Of a stretch of DNA of 64,000 bases, positions 51,701 through 63,400 are shown piece by piece. Under the pieces are notes generated by a model, which saw only the letters and a list, made by a program, of their open reading frames with translations, was not told the DNA's origin and made no database searches. The translations under genes were made by a program, and so were the position numbers. The stretch spans positions 73,497,452 through 73,561,451 of the forward strand of contig OZ018329.1 in assembly GCA_963969495.1 (NCBI GenBank), given 5' to 3'. Source of the DNA: Ceratothoa steindachneri (Eukaryota; Arthropoda; Malacostraca; Isopoda; Cymothoidae). The first letter of the stretch is position 1, and each line of letters opens with the position of its first letter.

Positions 51701-54367
51701 AAATAAGATGGGAGACGGTCGAAGGGAACTTAAAGTTGCGTGCCATTGCGCTCCAACTCTTCCCATGGACCTACCCCCCCCCCCCCCACCTAATGCCGTG
51801 AAGGCTTCAGGCTGCTTTCTGTCGTCTCTGAATTGGGCACACTCGCGAGACGCACCGCCATTTGATGTTGCGCTCGCCAGCGCCTTACTCTAAAGACTGC
51901 GTTGTCCCCAAGACTGTTCGGCACATTCTTGTTGAATGTCACAGTCTGGGCGATCCCCGCCCACGTTACCTGGCCTCGTGCACATTGACTGGTTGCCCTT
52001 TATTTAACTAGTTCGTTTTATTGGGGGGTGGGGGGTGGGGGTATTTGAGTAGGTCGCACGTTCCTGCGCCGGGTGGAGGCGGACCTCCCCCCGACGCCGG
52101 AGCTTTCCTCCTGCTTATTGCCTTTTTTCCTTTTTTATTTTTATTAATTGTTTTTTTATGGGTTTTTTTTAGCATCTTCTTTTAAAGATGCCTAATTTTA
52201 GTCAATGTTGAATACGGCGACTAATGCCCAAGTAGGCACTGGCCAGATGAGCTCTTAAAATTTTTCAAAAAAATATTGGAATTCCTAAATTTTGCTAACC
52301 TCATATTTTACTCTCGGATTTGGTTTAATTTTCCTTTTTGCATTTTTGTGCTTTTTGATGGTCTTGATTAAGCTGGCCTCTCTTCTATTTACTGTATTTA
52401 ATATTCAGTGTAAAAATACTGTGTATACTTCTACCTTGAAATAACTAAATAATGCACATTCTGATTTTCATATGAATAAATCCCTGTTCAGATACATCGC
52501 TCTAGGTGTGGCGCTTCGCTATGTGATGGAGGCACTTCAGAAACCACATGGGAGCAAGATGTATTACTTTGGCATTGTGGCACTCGACCGCTTCAAGAGC
52601 AGGCTCAAAGATTACCCCAGATACTGTCAGCATTTGATGGCAATTGAGCACTTCAATGAGTATCCGCAGCACTTGATCGAGGTGAATTATGAGTAGCAGA
52701 TAGGGCAATCGGGTGTGTTGTGTCCTGGCTGCTTTTTGTTATTCCCTTTATTGTTAATGGCTCTTTCCCTCATTTCAGTATGTTAAATATGGGACCCAAT
52801 CCCAGGAGCCTCCCAACCGCCCCTCGGGACCCGTCCTTCCCTCCTCAATGAACATTTCCCCAAGTACCCCAGTGGTGGTGTCCTCGGCCATCGTGACGGC
52901 GAATCCACCCCCCACAGTGTCTGTGGTGAAGAACCAAACCCCCGCTCCAACCACCACAACCAGCACTACGAGTGCCCCTGTTCCCAGGTCCCAACCCTTG
53001 GCAGCTGGCACTGGAAAGGTAAGTAAAGGTTTAGCTGTATCTTCCTTCGCAAGCACTCGGGATTTGGTCATCCTCCAAGTCCCCAACACCAATAGACTGT
53101 TTTGCAACAGTATTCCTGGGTTATATACCATGTGCATATTTTCTCTTCCCCTAACTTCACCACTTTCGTTAAGAAAGTGCCCTCGTTGCTTTTCACTTCA
53201 TAGTTTCTAATAGATAATAAAAAATAACAAACCCTCATAGGGATATATCAAGAATGCACAATTCCATAGTTTTGTTTATGGCTACTTGAACCATATTCTC
53301 TAACCTTACTGTATGGGGTTGATTTGATAGTTTATCTTCTTTATTTACTGGGCGATTCAGTGGGGAGCATAAGTTACGGTTGAGTTTGATCTTTAGTTGC
53401 ATTGCCTGACCTATTTTCTTTCCCTTTTTCTTTTATTTGGAGCCTCATTATGGGTTCCAAGCACTGTTAGCGGTTTTGCCACCAATCTGCAGTCATTAGG
53501 TTGTCTTCTAGTTTTCAGTGCGATCCTACTGATTAGCGTGGAATCCGAAACAGTAGAGCTTATGGCTGCCGCTCTATTTTGTGATAAATCATCAGAATGT
53601 TTGCCCTGCGATAGCAGTATCATTCCGTATGGCTGTTTTGTTTGTTGGCAGGTTGACAAGGGTATTAAATAGAAAAAATATACTACACCTTGTACTACTT
53701 TATTAAAAGAAAGACCATGGATACTGCGATGAGCTTGGTGGCTATATCTTGTCCATAGTACTTTGAGTGCTTTCTTCTTTATCAGGTTATTATAGTTAGT
53801 TTCTTTGAGGGGGGGATTTCTTTCGTATTTGAGGGAAGCAGGCCTTTCCTGAACCAACCGAGTACTCCATTTATTTTAAATTAGTTTATTGGTATTTTTA
53901 TTGGCCGACGTACCCTCGGTGGCACCCCGGCCCTGATGCCCGCGGTCAAGTGCTCTCTCTCCCGGCCCCAATGCCTGTAAGATTGGAACGGCGTCCTCTA
54001 TATCTTTCATGCATTTTCACTCTCCAATCTTTACTTTCTTTATAATTTCTCCTTGCAAACTTTCTGTGGAAGATTGCTTTGTTAGTGTTTGGTTAAAAAA
54101 AAAGAAAAAGTTGCGGGGGGGGGGGACCCCGATTGGTTTTTGCTCCAATTTTTTTCTCTATATAAAAAAAACTTGCAGCCGACAATGGCGACAACAAACA
54201 TCGAAACACTCCTGGTGGCGACGGAGAAGGAGGAGAAGCTGTCCCCGCCTCCAGATCACATCCAGGACAAAGTGGCCTTTATTTTCAATAACTTGTCTCA
54301 GCTCAATTTGCCCCAAAAGGTAATGTGGGGTGGGATGTTTTGTCCTTGTTTTATTGGTTTTTAGTTG

Positions 54368-54457
<90 letters not shown>

Positions 54458-57400
54458 CTCAGGATTCAGGTGATTCAAATTGAATTTTTCAGTCACACTC
54501 CCTAGCGTTCATGGTAGTTTCAAATCTCTCCTACCAGCCCTAGAAGTTTAATATTGTATTGCTTTGATCTTTTTATTTTTTTTTTCCCATCTCAACCTTT
54601 TTTGTCTTTCATTCCCTGCCTTGAAATGAAAGCATTAAGATCCCCAAAATAAGTCTCTCTAGATGTACCTGTTAAGTGGATAAATCTATTGTTTTAGTGT
54701 TTTTTTAAATGCACCTTTAGATTCCTGAATTAGGTACGAGTCCTTTTTCTCTCTAATTCTTCCCCTTTTGACCTGTAGTGCGAAGAATTGAAGGAAGTTT
54801 TGAGTGAAGAGTATTGGCCATGGGTGTCCCAATACCTGGTCATGAAGAGAGCCTCTATTGAAAAGAACTTTCACACACTCTATTCCTTGTTTTTGGATCA
54901 GCTTAATTTACGCACCATCACGAACTTTGTTTTGCAAGAAACGCTCCGGAATGTTAAGGTAAAGTTTAATTTCTTGCTTGAATGAATTTGAACCTGTTTG
55001 TGTGGGAGAGGAGATCTCGGCCTCTGAAAGTGTCATCTACCCTTTTTGTGGTATTCTTAAACATCTGCAGTTTAGTCTTGCTTGATAGCACTTTTTGTCC
55101 CCACAACTAGGAATTTGGAGGGTTCAATTCCAACTAAACTTCATATGGGTTACATCCAAGGTCATGTCGTATCCACTTAAAATGACAGGACCATTCTACC
55201 ACTCCATTTGTTCTTTCCATACTGAGTGGCAGAGTTTATAAAACACATCCTTGCCTTCTGGGCTTTCTGTCCGCCATAAGTTGTACAGCCTTATGCACCT
55301 GAGAAGGCAGCTGGGCAGTGGTCAAACCATTACATGCAGGAAGAGGGTTATTGAGGCAAAACTGATATCCCCATTGACCAGGACCCCTCAAGTCTTGGTC
55401 TCGTTTGATCTTCAGGCATTAAAAGGCGTTATTTATAGAGGTTCCAAAGCCTCTTCTGAAATGACACGAGTTTGCGAGTTAGGCCCTTAATTAGACAAAG
55501 GTTTTAGGACATACGATGTGTGTATCGTAGGTTAGGCCTAATATTGTCAGCGTCTCGGTGGGATGCAGTGAGTTTGTAAGGTGGTGGTGGCTTCATTCAT
55601 TCCTGGGAAATTGTTGTTGTCGTTTCTTAGGCTACCTGCCTCCCCCCCCACACACACATCTTGTAAGATGGATTTTTGTTGGTTTTGATCCAGTTCTAAT
55701 TCTAATGGTGCCATTTTCTTTGGCTCTATTTTGCTGTATTGGTATGCTATTATTACGTCATCTACATAGCATTGAACTCTTATGAGAAGTGTGTTGGAGT
55801 GGGTTTGTTGTACATGACAAGGTGGAAGAATTTGAATTTGGAGCAGAGGTTGCCTTTGTGGAGCACCATTGTGTAGTGGCTTGTATTTTGAGTTTATCTG
55901 CTTATCAAGGAATTTTGAAAGGAAGTTAGTGGGCCAGTTTTTGTTTTGGTAGATTTTTAATATTTGTTTAACGTTATGTCGGGGGACTCATGCTGTCTAT
56001 GGCTCTCAGTATGGTTCCTTGTGGTAGTGGGTTTAGGTTAAAATTTCTCATGTGTGTTAGGTTTGTGAGTAATATTGTGGTGTTTTTTATGTAAACTGTG
56101 TTGTGAGGAGTTGAGTTGGATTAGTGTTGATTCATTTTTGTAATAGTTTTTCAAATGTTTTGGATAGTTTGACAGTTATGTGTGTGTAGATGATGGTTCA
56201 TTAGGTTTAAGAATGGGTACATTAATTTTCATATAGTAGTGATAGATTTGTGTAGCCTGGAGTAGTTTGTGTTTGCTAGTTCTTGGATGATAGCTATAGG
56301 GTCGAAGCATTTAAGGTGATGGTTGGATATTTGGTCTGGGTCTGAGTGTTTCAGGTTTTGGATGCTGGTTTGTATGGCTGAAGTTAGGAAGGGGGTGTTC
56401 TGCATTTGTTTGGTGGATTTGGTTTTCTTTGTTTTTGTGGATGGTTAGTTTGTGGATGATCTTAGAGTAGTTTTATGAGTGTTGCAGTGTAGGAAAAAGG
56501 GATGTGTGGTGGAATGGCGAGAGGTAAATACCAGCGCAACTACATTAAAAGGAGACGAGTGGCAGAGAAGGGAGAAAATATTCACAGATCTAAGTGCCTT
56601 TGGCCATGATTAAACGCAATTGTTCTGGGTCAGGTTAGGAAGGACCTGTGCCAAGGGATGGAATACTGGTGGAACTGAATGAGCACTTGTTGCACTGTGA
56701 GGCGGGGAAGGTAGAGGGATGTAAGGGCTCCTTTGGTTATGCTGGTGTAAGCCAGTCAGTAGCGGCTGGTTTTGAAATGCTATGTCGGTAGTGTTTTTTT
56801 TTTCTTAGTGTTGTAGTCCCTTGGGGGTGGGGTAATAATTGGGTTTAGTGGGCGGCCTTGATGGAGGTAGGAATGGAGAGGGTGTAAAGGGCGTCGACGT
56901 TTGCTAAATAAATGCATGTATCGTTTGAGCAGTCTTCAATAGGGAGAATTTTTGTGTGTGCATGGGTGTTCTTTGTGCAGCCAGTTGCAATGTGGAGAGC
57001 GCTAGTTTGGACTTGTATTTGTGTGTTGGTGTCTATTAGATATGTTTGGAGCCCAGCCTCGGAATATGTAGTTGTGTTGTTTGGATGAATACTCTATGGG
57101 GAATTGAAGTGAGTGACCTGATCATTGTTGGGCCTAAATGTCTCATCCTATGCAGGGGATTGTCCATTTGGGAAGGTGGTTTATGTAGGAGTTTAAGTGG
57201 ATGGTGTGTTATTGTGATTTAGAGAAGGATGAGGAAGGTTATTGTGCTGGGGATTCCTTTTTGAGTTTGGTGGTAGTTGGAATGAGATTGGTTTAGTGCT
57301 CTGATGATGTTTGGTTCCTCTTCTTTGAATTGGTAATATTTGTGTTTCTGCATCAAAATGTGTAACATCTTGTGATAATTTTGTACTGTTTAGAGCTTGT

Positions 57401-60400
57401 GTTAGTTTTTGATGTTGTTAGGTGGCAGGCTGGTGCTTTTTAATTGATAGAGGAGCCGATGAATAGTTTGTAAATATGGTAATGACTGTTGTCCGAAAGT
57501 TAAGTGATATTTGCTAGTCTTTTAAAATGTAGTTATATTAGCATATGTGAAGTGAAGGTGATGCAAGTATTTAGTAGGATTTCAGGAGGGTGGGAGTTGT
57601 TTAAAGGAAGGATACACTTCCCTCTTCAGTTTCTGGTTTGTGATTGTCGGTTGTGAATAGTGTGACTGATAATTTGAGGGTAGAGCTTGGAGTGAGATGT
57701 TCTCACCCTGTGTGATGCCATTGTGGAGTTGTAGTATGCATGTGTTTTTGTTTTCTTATAACTTATCCTTGCCTGTCAATGATGACATTTATTAGCCTAT
57801 TTTGGGGTGGGGTGTGAGGTTAGTGTTTATGATTTTACGTGTAAGGTTATGTTTAGTCAGTGCTAGGAATGAGTATTGCTTAGCCTTGATTGGTTGTATT
57901 ACAATTTTCAAACCACTGCAAGTGTTGTTTAGCAACTGTCAGCTGTTCGGATTTTGATATGAAAATAGCTAAACCTTTGTTTTGAAGTTGAAAATTACTG
58001 AATGTTTTTTTGTTTTTTGTTTTGCTTTTAGGTTCTGCTCAGAGCCGACAAGTCCGAAGCGAATTTTTCAGATAAAATTCTGTTGAAGAACCTTGGCCAT
58101 TGGCTTGGAATGTTGACCCTGGCGAAGAATAGGCCCATACTGCATGTGGACATAGACATGAAGTCATTGTTGATTGAGGCCTACAAAAAGGGATTGTTGG
58201 TACGTTGTTCTTTCTTTAATATCACAAGTAAATTTTACTAAACTTTTTCCAGATTCTGCCAAGGATAGCGAACTCACTTTTACTGTGTCTAGAATAGCGA
58301 ACCCAATGTAAATGTTAGTTTTATTAATGAAAGAATGGCTTAGTTTAGATGGATCATTTTAACATCCCTCACCTAATGGCGAATAATGCTTGTGTCAGTC
58401 CTCCACAAGCAGATGAATGACAATCTGGACTTGTTGGCAACCATTTTTACCATTTCATGAATATTGAATCCATAACTATTGGGTTTATTATTCCAGACAT
58501 GTTCCCTTTTTCCTTATTAATTTCTTGAAGATTTGACAATTTTTTCTTCAAGACTTTCTTTACGCAGTCTGTCTTCTTGTTCCCTATCAACCCAAACAAG
58601 AAGAAAGGAAGTTTCATAATTAGATTGATTGCCCTGCATTGCTCGTTCCAACTTACGTCAGCCTTAAGAAAGGAGCTCTACCTCAAATATTACTGATCTG
58701 AAAACCCTCTTAAAATTTCATATGGCTTATTTTAGTCTATTTTACAAGTTTATTAATTTGTTTGAAAAAGATTTTTAAGTATTCCTTATGTTGAATATTC
58801 TATTGGCTTCATATAGCTCCTAGTTTCTCCATACCCAACCCGAACCCTGGCTGAGGCATTTCCGTAGCAATTGTTTCATAGTTATTTTTGTGTGTAGGAG
58901 ATGCAGTATGTGGTGCCATTCGTCGCTAAGGTCTTGGAGTCATGTGCTAAGAGCCGTGTATTTAAGCCTCCAAATCCTTGGACAATGGCCATCATGAATG
59001 TGCTGGCAGAACTTCACCGGGAACAAGATATGAAGCTTCACCTCAAGTTTGAGATAGAAGTTTTGTGCAATGAATTGGAATTGAATGTTAAAGTAAGTAG
59101 GATGATTTACTCAAAATAGGTAGATACTTAATTTTTTGTGATCTGGGATGTTGGTGTTCCTCAGGCTGTCAGTCCGAGCAACCCAGTCTCTTTGGAAAGG
59201 ATGTAGCTTGTATTGTGGTTTCCCCACAATGTCATCAGGGACTGTATAATGTGGTTGTGCGCTTTGCGGTCTTCCAATGTTCAACTTTGTGGGCTATGGT
59301 GTCGCATTCTGGACACTCATTCGTAATAGTTGCATTCAACCTCTTCTGTAGGCTCAGAAGTGTTGGGTGATCTACATGGTACAGCCTGGCAGGTGATTCT
59401 GTCCTCATGAGGAACGGTGGATGTGAAAGGGATGTTCATGCAACAGTGTTGTGTGTCTGAGTGAAATGGGTATGGATGCGTTTCTGCAACCTGGTTTGGG
59501 CTGGGCGAGGTAGGACTTGTTATCTTACGAGGGACGGTCAATAGGTTTTGCAATTCGGATATAAGGAAACGAGATATGAGGAAAAGTGTTTTATTATTTT
59601 TCAATATAACTACCCTCGACTTCAATGCACTTGCGCCACTTGTCCCTGAGGCTTCGAATTCCCGACAACCAGAAATCTGCCGACTGCTGTTCAATCCACT
59701 CCTGGATGGCGAGCTCTTTGAATCTGCACTCGCGCAGGGCAGCTTGTGCAACTCTGACCCTTGGACAGGGGCATTGTCGTGGAAGAGCGGGACACCGCTT
59801 GTCAACTTGCCGCGCCGTTTCTGACGGATGCACTTCTTCAACCCAGCCAGTTCCTCGGCGTAATATTGGCCTGTGATGGTCCTTCCACGAGGCGCATAGT
59901 CTACCATCAACACTCCCTCAGAATCCCAGAAGATGGTGGCCATAATCTTCCCGGCTGAGGGTTGGGTCCGGAACTTGATGGAGGTCGGAGAGCCCCTGGG
60001 CTTCCAGGCCATGCTTTCGAACTTGGTCTCCGGATCCCAGTGATGGACCCACGTTCCATCACCTGTCACTATGCGTGACTCGAATCCCGCTGGGTCTTGG
60101 TTTTACTGGAGCAGCAGCTCCTCCAAACTTTGACGACGTTGTAGTCGATCATGGAGCGTGAGGTTTCTAGGGACCCAACGGGCGGAGACCTTGGTTATGG
60201 CCAAATTGTCGTGGATGATGTTGATAACGCTTCCATGTGATATTCCAAGTTCTCGCTCGATTTCTTCGACCTTCACCCGTCGATTTTCGAGGATCACCCT
60301 CTCCACACGGGCCACATTGTCCTCGTTGGTCACGTCTGATGGGTGTCCTGCACGGGGATCATCTTCAAGGGATTCACGACCATGGCGGAACTCCCTATTC

Positions 60401-63400
60401 CAGCGAGCAATGGGTGTATAGGAAGGGGCGGTGTCGGTGTACACTGCAATCATGCGTTCATGGATCTCTTGCATTCTTGCCTTCCTTGGTCAAAAATTTG
60501 ATCACCGCGGTGCTCAACCTTCTCCATTGTTGAAAAATTTGTGACTGACGATCTGCGATCAGCTACTGCTTCTTAAATAGACGAGGCAGGAGCGTGTGGC
60601 TGCAGGTCTTGACTTATAATAACTTGTCCTAACACCCCCACAAACAGCCATCCCCCTTCCTCTGTTTTGCCCTACCGATTCGCAAAACTTATTGACCGCC
60701 CCTCGTATCTGTAATGTAGTATAGTTAGGGCTTGTTTTGATGTCTGAGTGTTCTGCGAAGCAGTTTAGTGGGCGCTCTTGGTTTGTGGAGGATATGATTA
60801 GAATTTGCCTGCGTCTAAGGTCCAAGATCATCTTGATCTGGAAGACATTGGTTGTAGGGTGTAATTGCTTTGCAGGCTGTTATTATATTTAAGGCTTTGT
60901 CTTGTATGAACTGGGGATTTTTGAGGTATCTTTGAGAGAGGTTACGGACTGAAGCAGGGCTTATGTAGTCAATTACCAAAAATAGGAATTGTTCAGATTG
61001 GAGGTTTAACGAAGTTTAGCATATTTAAGATTTCAACTTTTTTAATTTATATTATTTGTCTCTAGGATTAGCCCAAAGATATCTGCCCTGGGCAGCCTCC
61101 TATTTGTCTTCACTTTTATTTGTTATAAATCGATCGTCTTATTTATGATTTAGTTTAATAACCGCATGGTCAGAAAGTTGAGAAGTCATTTTTTTGTAAT
61201 TTGTCAAGTGTGGCGTTTAGTATTAAGTTTATTATGCTGTCTATTATTGTCCTGCGTGTTGGTGAATTCTTTGAGGTTCTCTTGTATTAGTTGGATGATG
61301 TTAGTGAATACAATTTGAACTTTCTAATGGGATGTTCTTTTACTGAGTGGTTTGTCTTGAGGCTGGGTATTATGTGCTCAGATTTCTAGACGTTTCGATT
61401 TATGTGAGAGCGTTCTGCCTCTTGAGCCTAAATGTTATAGGTGAATGTTTTATATATTGTCAGGGCCAGAAGTTGAAGAGGATTTTGCAGCCTGGGATGC
61501 CACTTATGTACTGAATTATGGGATCTTGTTGTGGTCTATAGCCTGTGAGTGTAGGTGTTTGTAGCTGTGAAAGTAATCAGGTGTTACTAATTTTTTTGTG
61601 TTGTATGTATGAGGGTGTTTACCTGTTTGGTCAAGTTGTTCCCCATTATTAGAGTTAGCAAGTCTCCTGATAATTTTCTGGAATTTCTAGCTACCCGTCT
61701 TTGTGACTTTGAGTTTCTAAGAGGTTTGTCAGTGTCGTTTTTTGTTGTATCAGTGCTTGAATGTTCTGGGCTGTTTTTAATGTCTGTTAGTGTGGGTGTT
61801 TGATTGTTTTTGGAGGTTGTCCTTGGTTGTATTCAGTCTTATTGAGTGGGAGAAGTTAGGGTTGTAGTGTTAAGTTTTCATAGGGGTGTTGCTTGCTATT
61901 AAAAATACGGTGGCATAGTGTGCACTTACCAAATAATCCACAGGTCATACTAATTATACCTATAGACCTCCTATAATGTCATTAATATCCCTACCTTATA
62001 TCCCACCCTTAATCATGGAACTATTAATAATCAAAATACCTATTAGATCACAGTTAAGCTCGCAGTTTCACCACTACAACGATGCTACACCACCAGACTC
62101 GAATTCTGGTTGAAACAGAACCTGAAAAAATGCCTTTCCCATCTAAATTTTCTTTTGTTTTCATCACATCTTCCAAGCGGCATAAAGTCACCAAAATTTT
62201 CAAATAGTCCTCTCCTTAAACAAAACCTCACAAATGCTCCTATATCACTCTAGATACAAAGGTTAAATTTTGAGAATGCTCAACGAATAACACAAATGTC
62301 AGAAAGCCCAGCCGGATCTCGGCTACCCGCCGGAGGAACATTGATGTGGGCGGTTGTTTTCATTTTAAGGAGTGTCAGGAGCATTTTGGGGGGTTGGCAA
62401 AATGACCGGCTCTCTCTCCTTCCTGCTGCCTCTACTCAACAACACCACGAATGTGAGCCTCCGCCACCGTGAAGTTTATCAAAACCATATGAAACTTAAG
62501 AAACCCTCTCCCACTACAGAACACCGTGGAAAATTGAGCCGTCTTAACAAAGTGCATGGAAAAATGAGAACTAAATAAGAAGTTTAATTTAAATTCTTCT
62601 TGCACCAAAATAAACCAACTATGTTATGTGTATTATGTTGTCTAATTGATTTAATAGATTAACAAGGAAGAAACGGGGGCTAAACAAAAGAAGCTCCCAT
62701 TTGAGTAACATGACCTCTGTTAAAATTGAAGCAAGAACAAACATTCTTGGAGTTGGAAAAGGTTGATGACGGATTGGTTCTATGTCAGCATATGCTGATG
62801 ACCCGGTGGTAATGGCTGAGATATAGAGAATTGGAAATGTTGATTGCAGCCTTTGATCGGATATGTGTGGTGTTTACCATAAACGAGTGCAATGTTTTGG
62901 GTATCATCACTGTTGTGGTATAGATGAAGCAGATATCGACGGCTCTTGCGTGAGCTTTCGATCTCCTACAATAAACTTGAAACCTTCTGCTGGCAACAAA
63001 GCAGCTGACCAAGCTCCTCATTGCTCCAGCCCTCTTTCCATTCACTGATCCTATCCCACATTTGAAGAACCTCCATAATGCATAGCAGTTTGCTGCCTGG
63101 CACACCCTGACCCTCACAAGCTCTGCGGCTTTAAACCCCTCCTGCTACTCGGCTTATCCTTGCACCATTGTATCTGCCTGGGTCACGCCAGACTAACCTA
63201 TGGTACTTAGGTCCCACGATCTCCCTCCCAACTGTAACCCCTACAGTACCAGACACAACAGGGTCCCAGCTCTTTGTTCAATGCCCCCCGTATTCAATCC
63301 ACCTTAGCCTGTGTCTTTCACTTGTATTTTCTCCCTGATGCCAAAACAAATTACCACTCTCTCTTTGCCCACCCACCCTTTATTGAGGACTGTCCCATAA

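Larger units (their letters stand above)
45840..52270 (+). mobile_element. I-type LINE, longest copy (about 6.4 kb)
   Basis: Order seen: GC-richer 5' region without clear coding (about 45840-46900, probably 5' UTR), ORF1 with zinc knuckles (46910-48120), ORF2 with endonuclease, RT, RNase H and Cys/His C-terminus (48470-51990), a 3' UTR of about 280 bp, terminal motif GGCACTGGCCAGATGAGCTC-TTAAAA at 52235-52260 and a short A/T tail. The left border is inferred from composition only. It accounts for most of the 8.15 kb intron between CNOT1 exons o and p. Confidence 0.88.
59120..61900 (-). mobile_element. A/C-rich non-LTR retroelement, minus strand, split by a mariner
   Basis: Right of the mariner (60706-60960), minus strand: [19 protein letters not shown] and [13 protein letters not shown], the RT thumb pattern (IQNKALRI.TG....TP), then [20 protein letters not shown]. 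Left of it (59130-59525): [47 protein letters not shown], the C-terminal Cys/His block. The protein order therefore continues across the mariner. 60960-61900 is G/T-rich on + and probably more of the same copy. Confidence 0.68.

Noticed and set aside
53411..53857. 148-codon open frame on the minus strand
   Set aside because: No recognisable domain; it overlaps a plus-strand frame and lies within a CNOT1 intron without other coding signs.
59576..59958. Plus-strand open frames of 65-83 codons
   Set aside because: Opposite strand of the nested mariner transposase.
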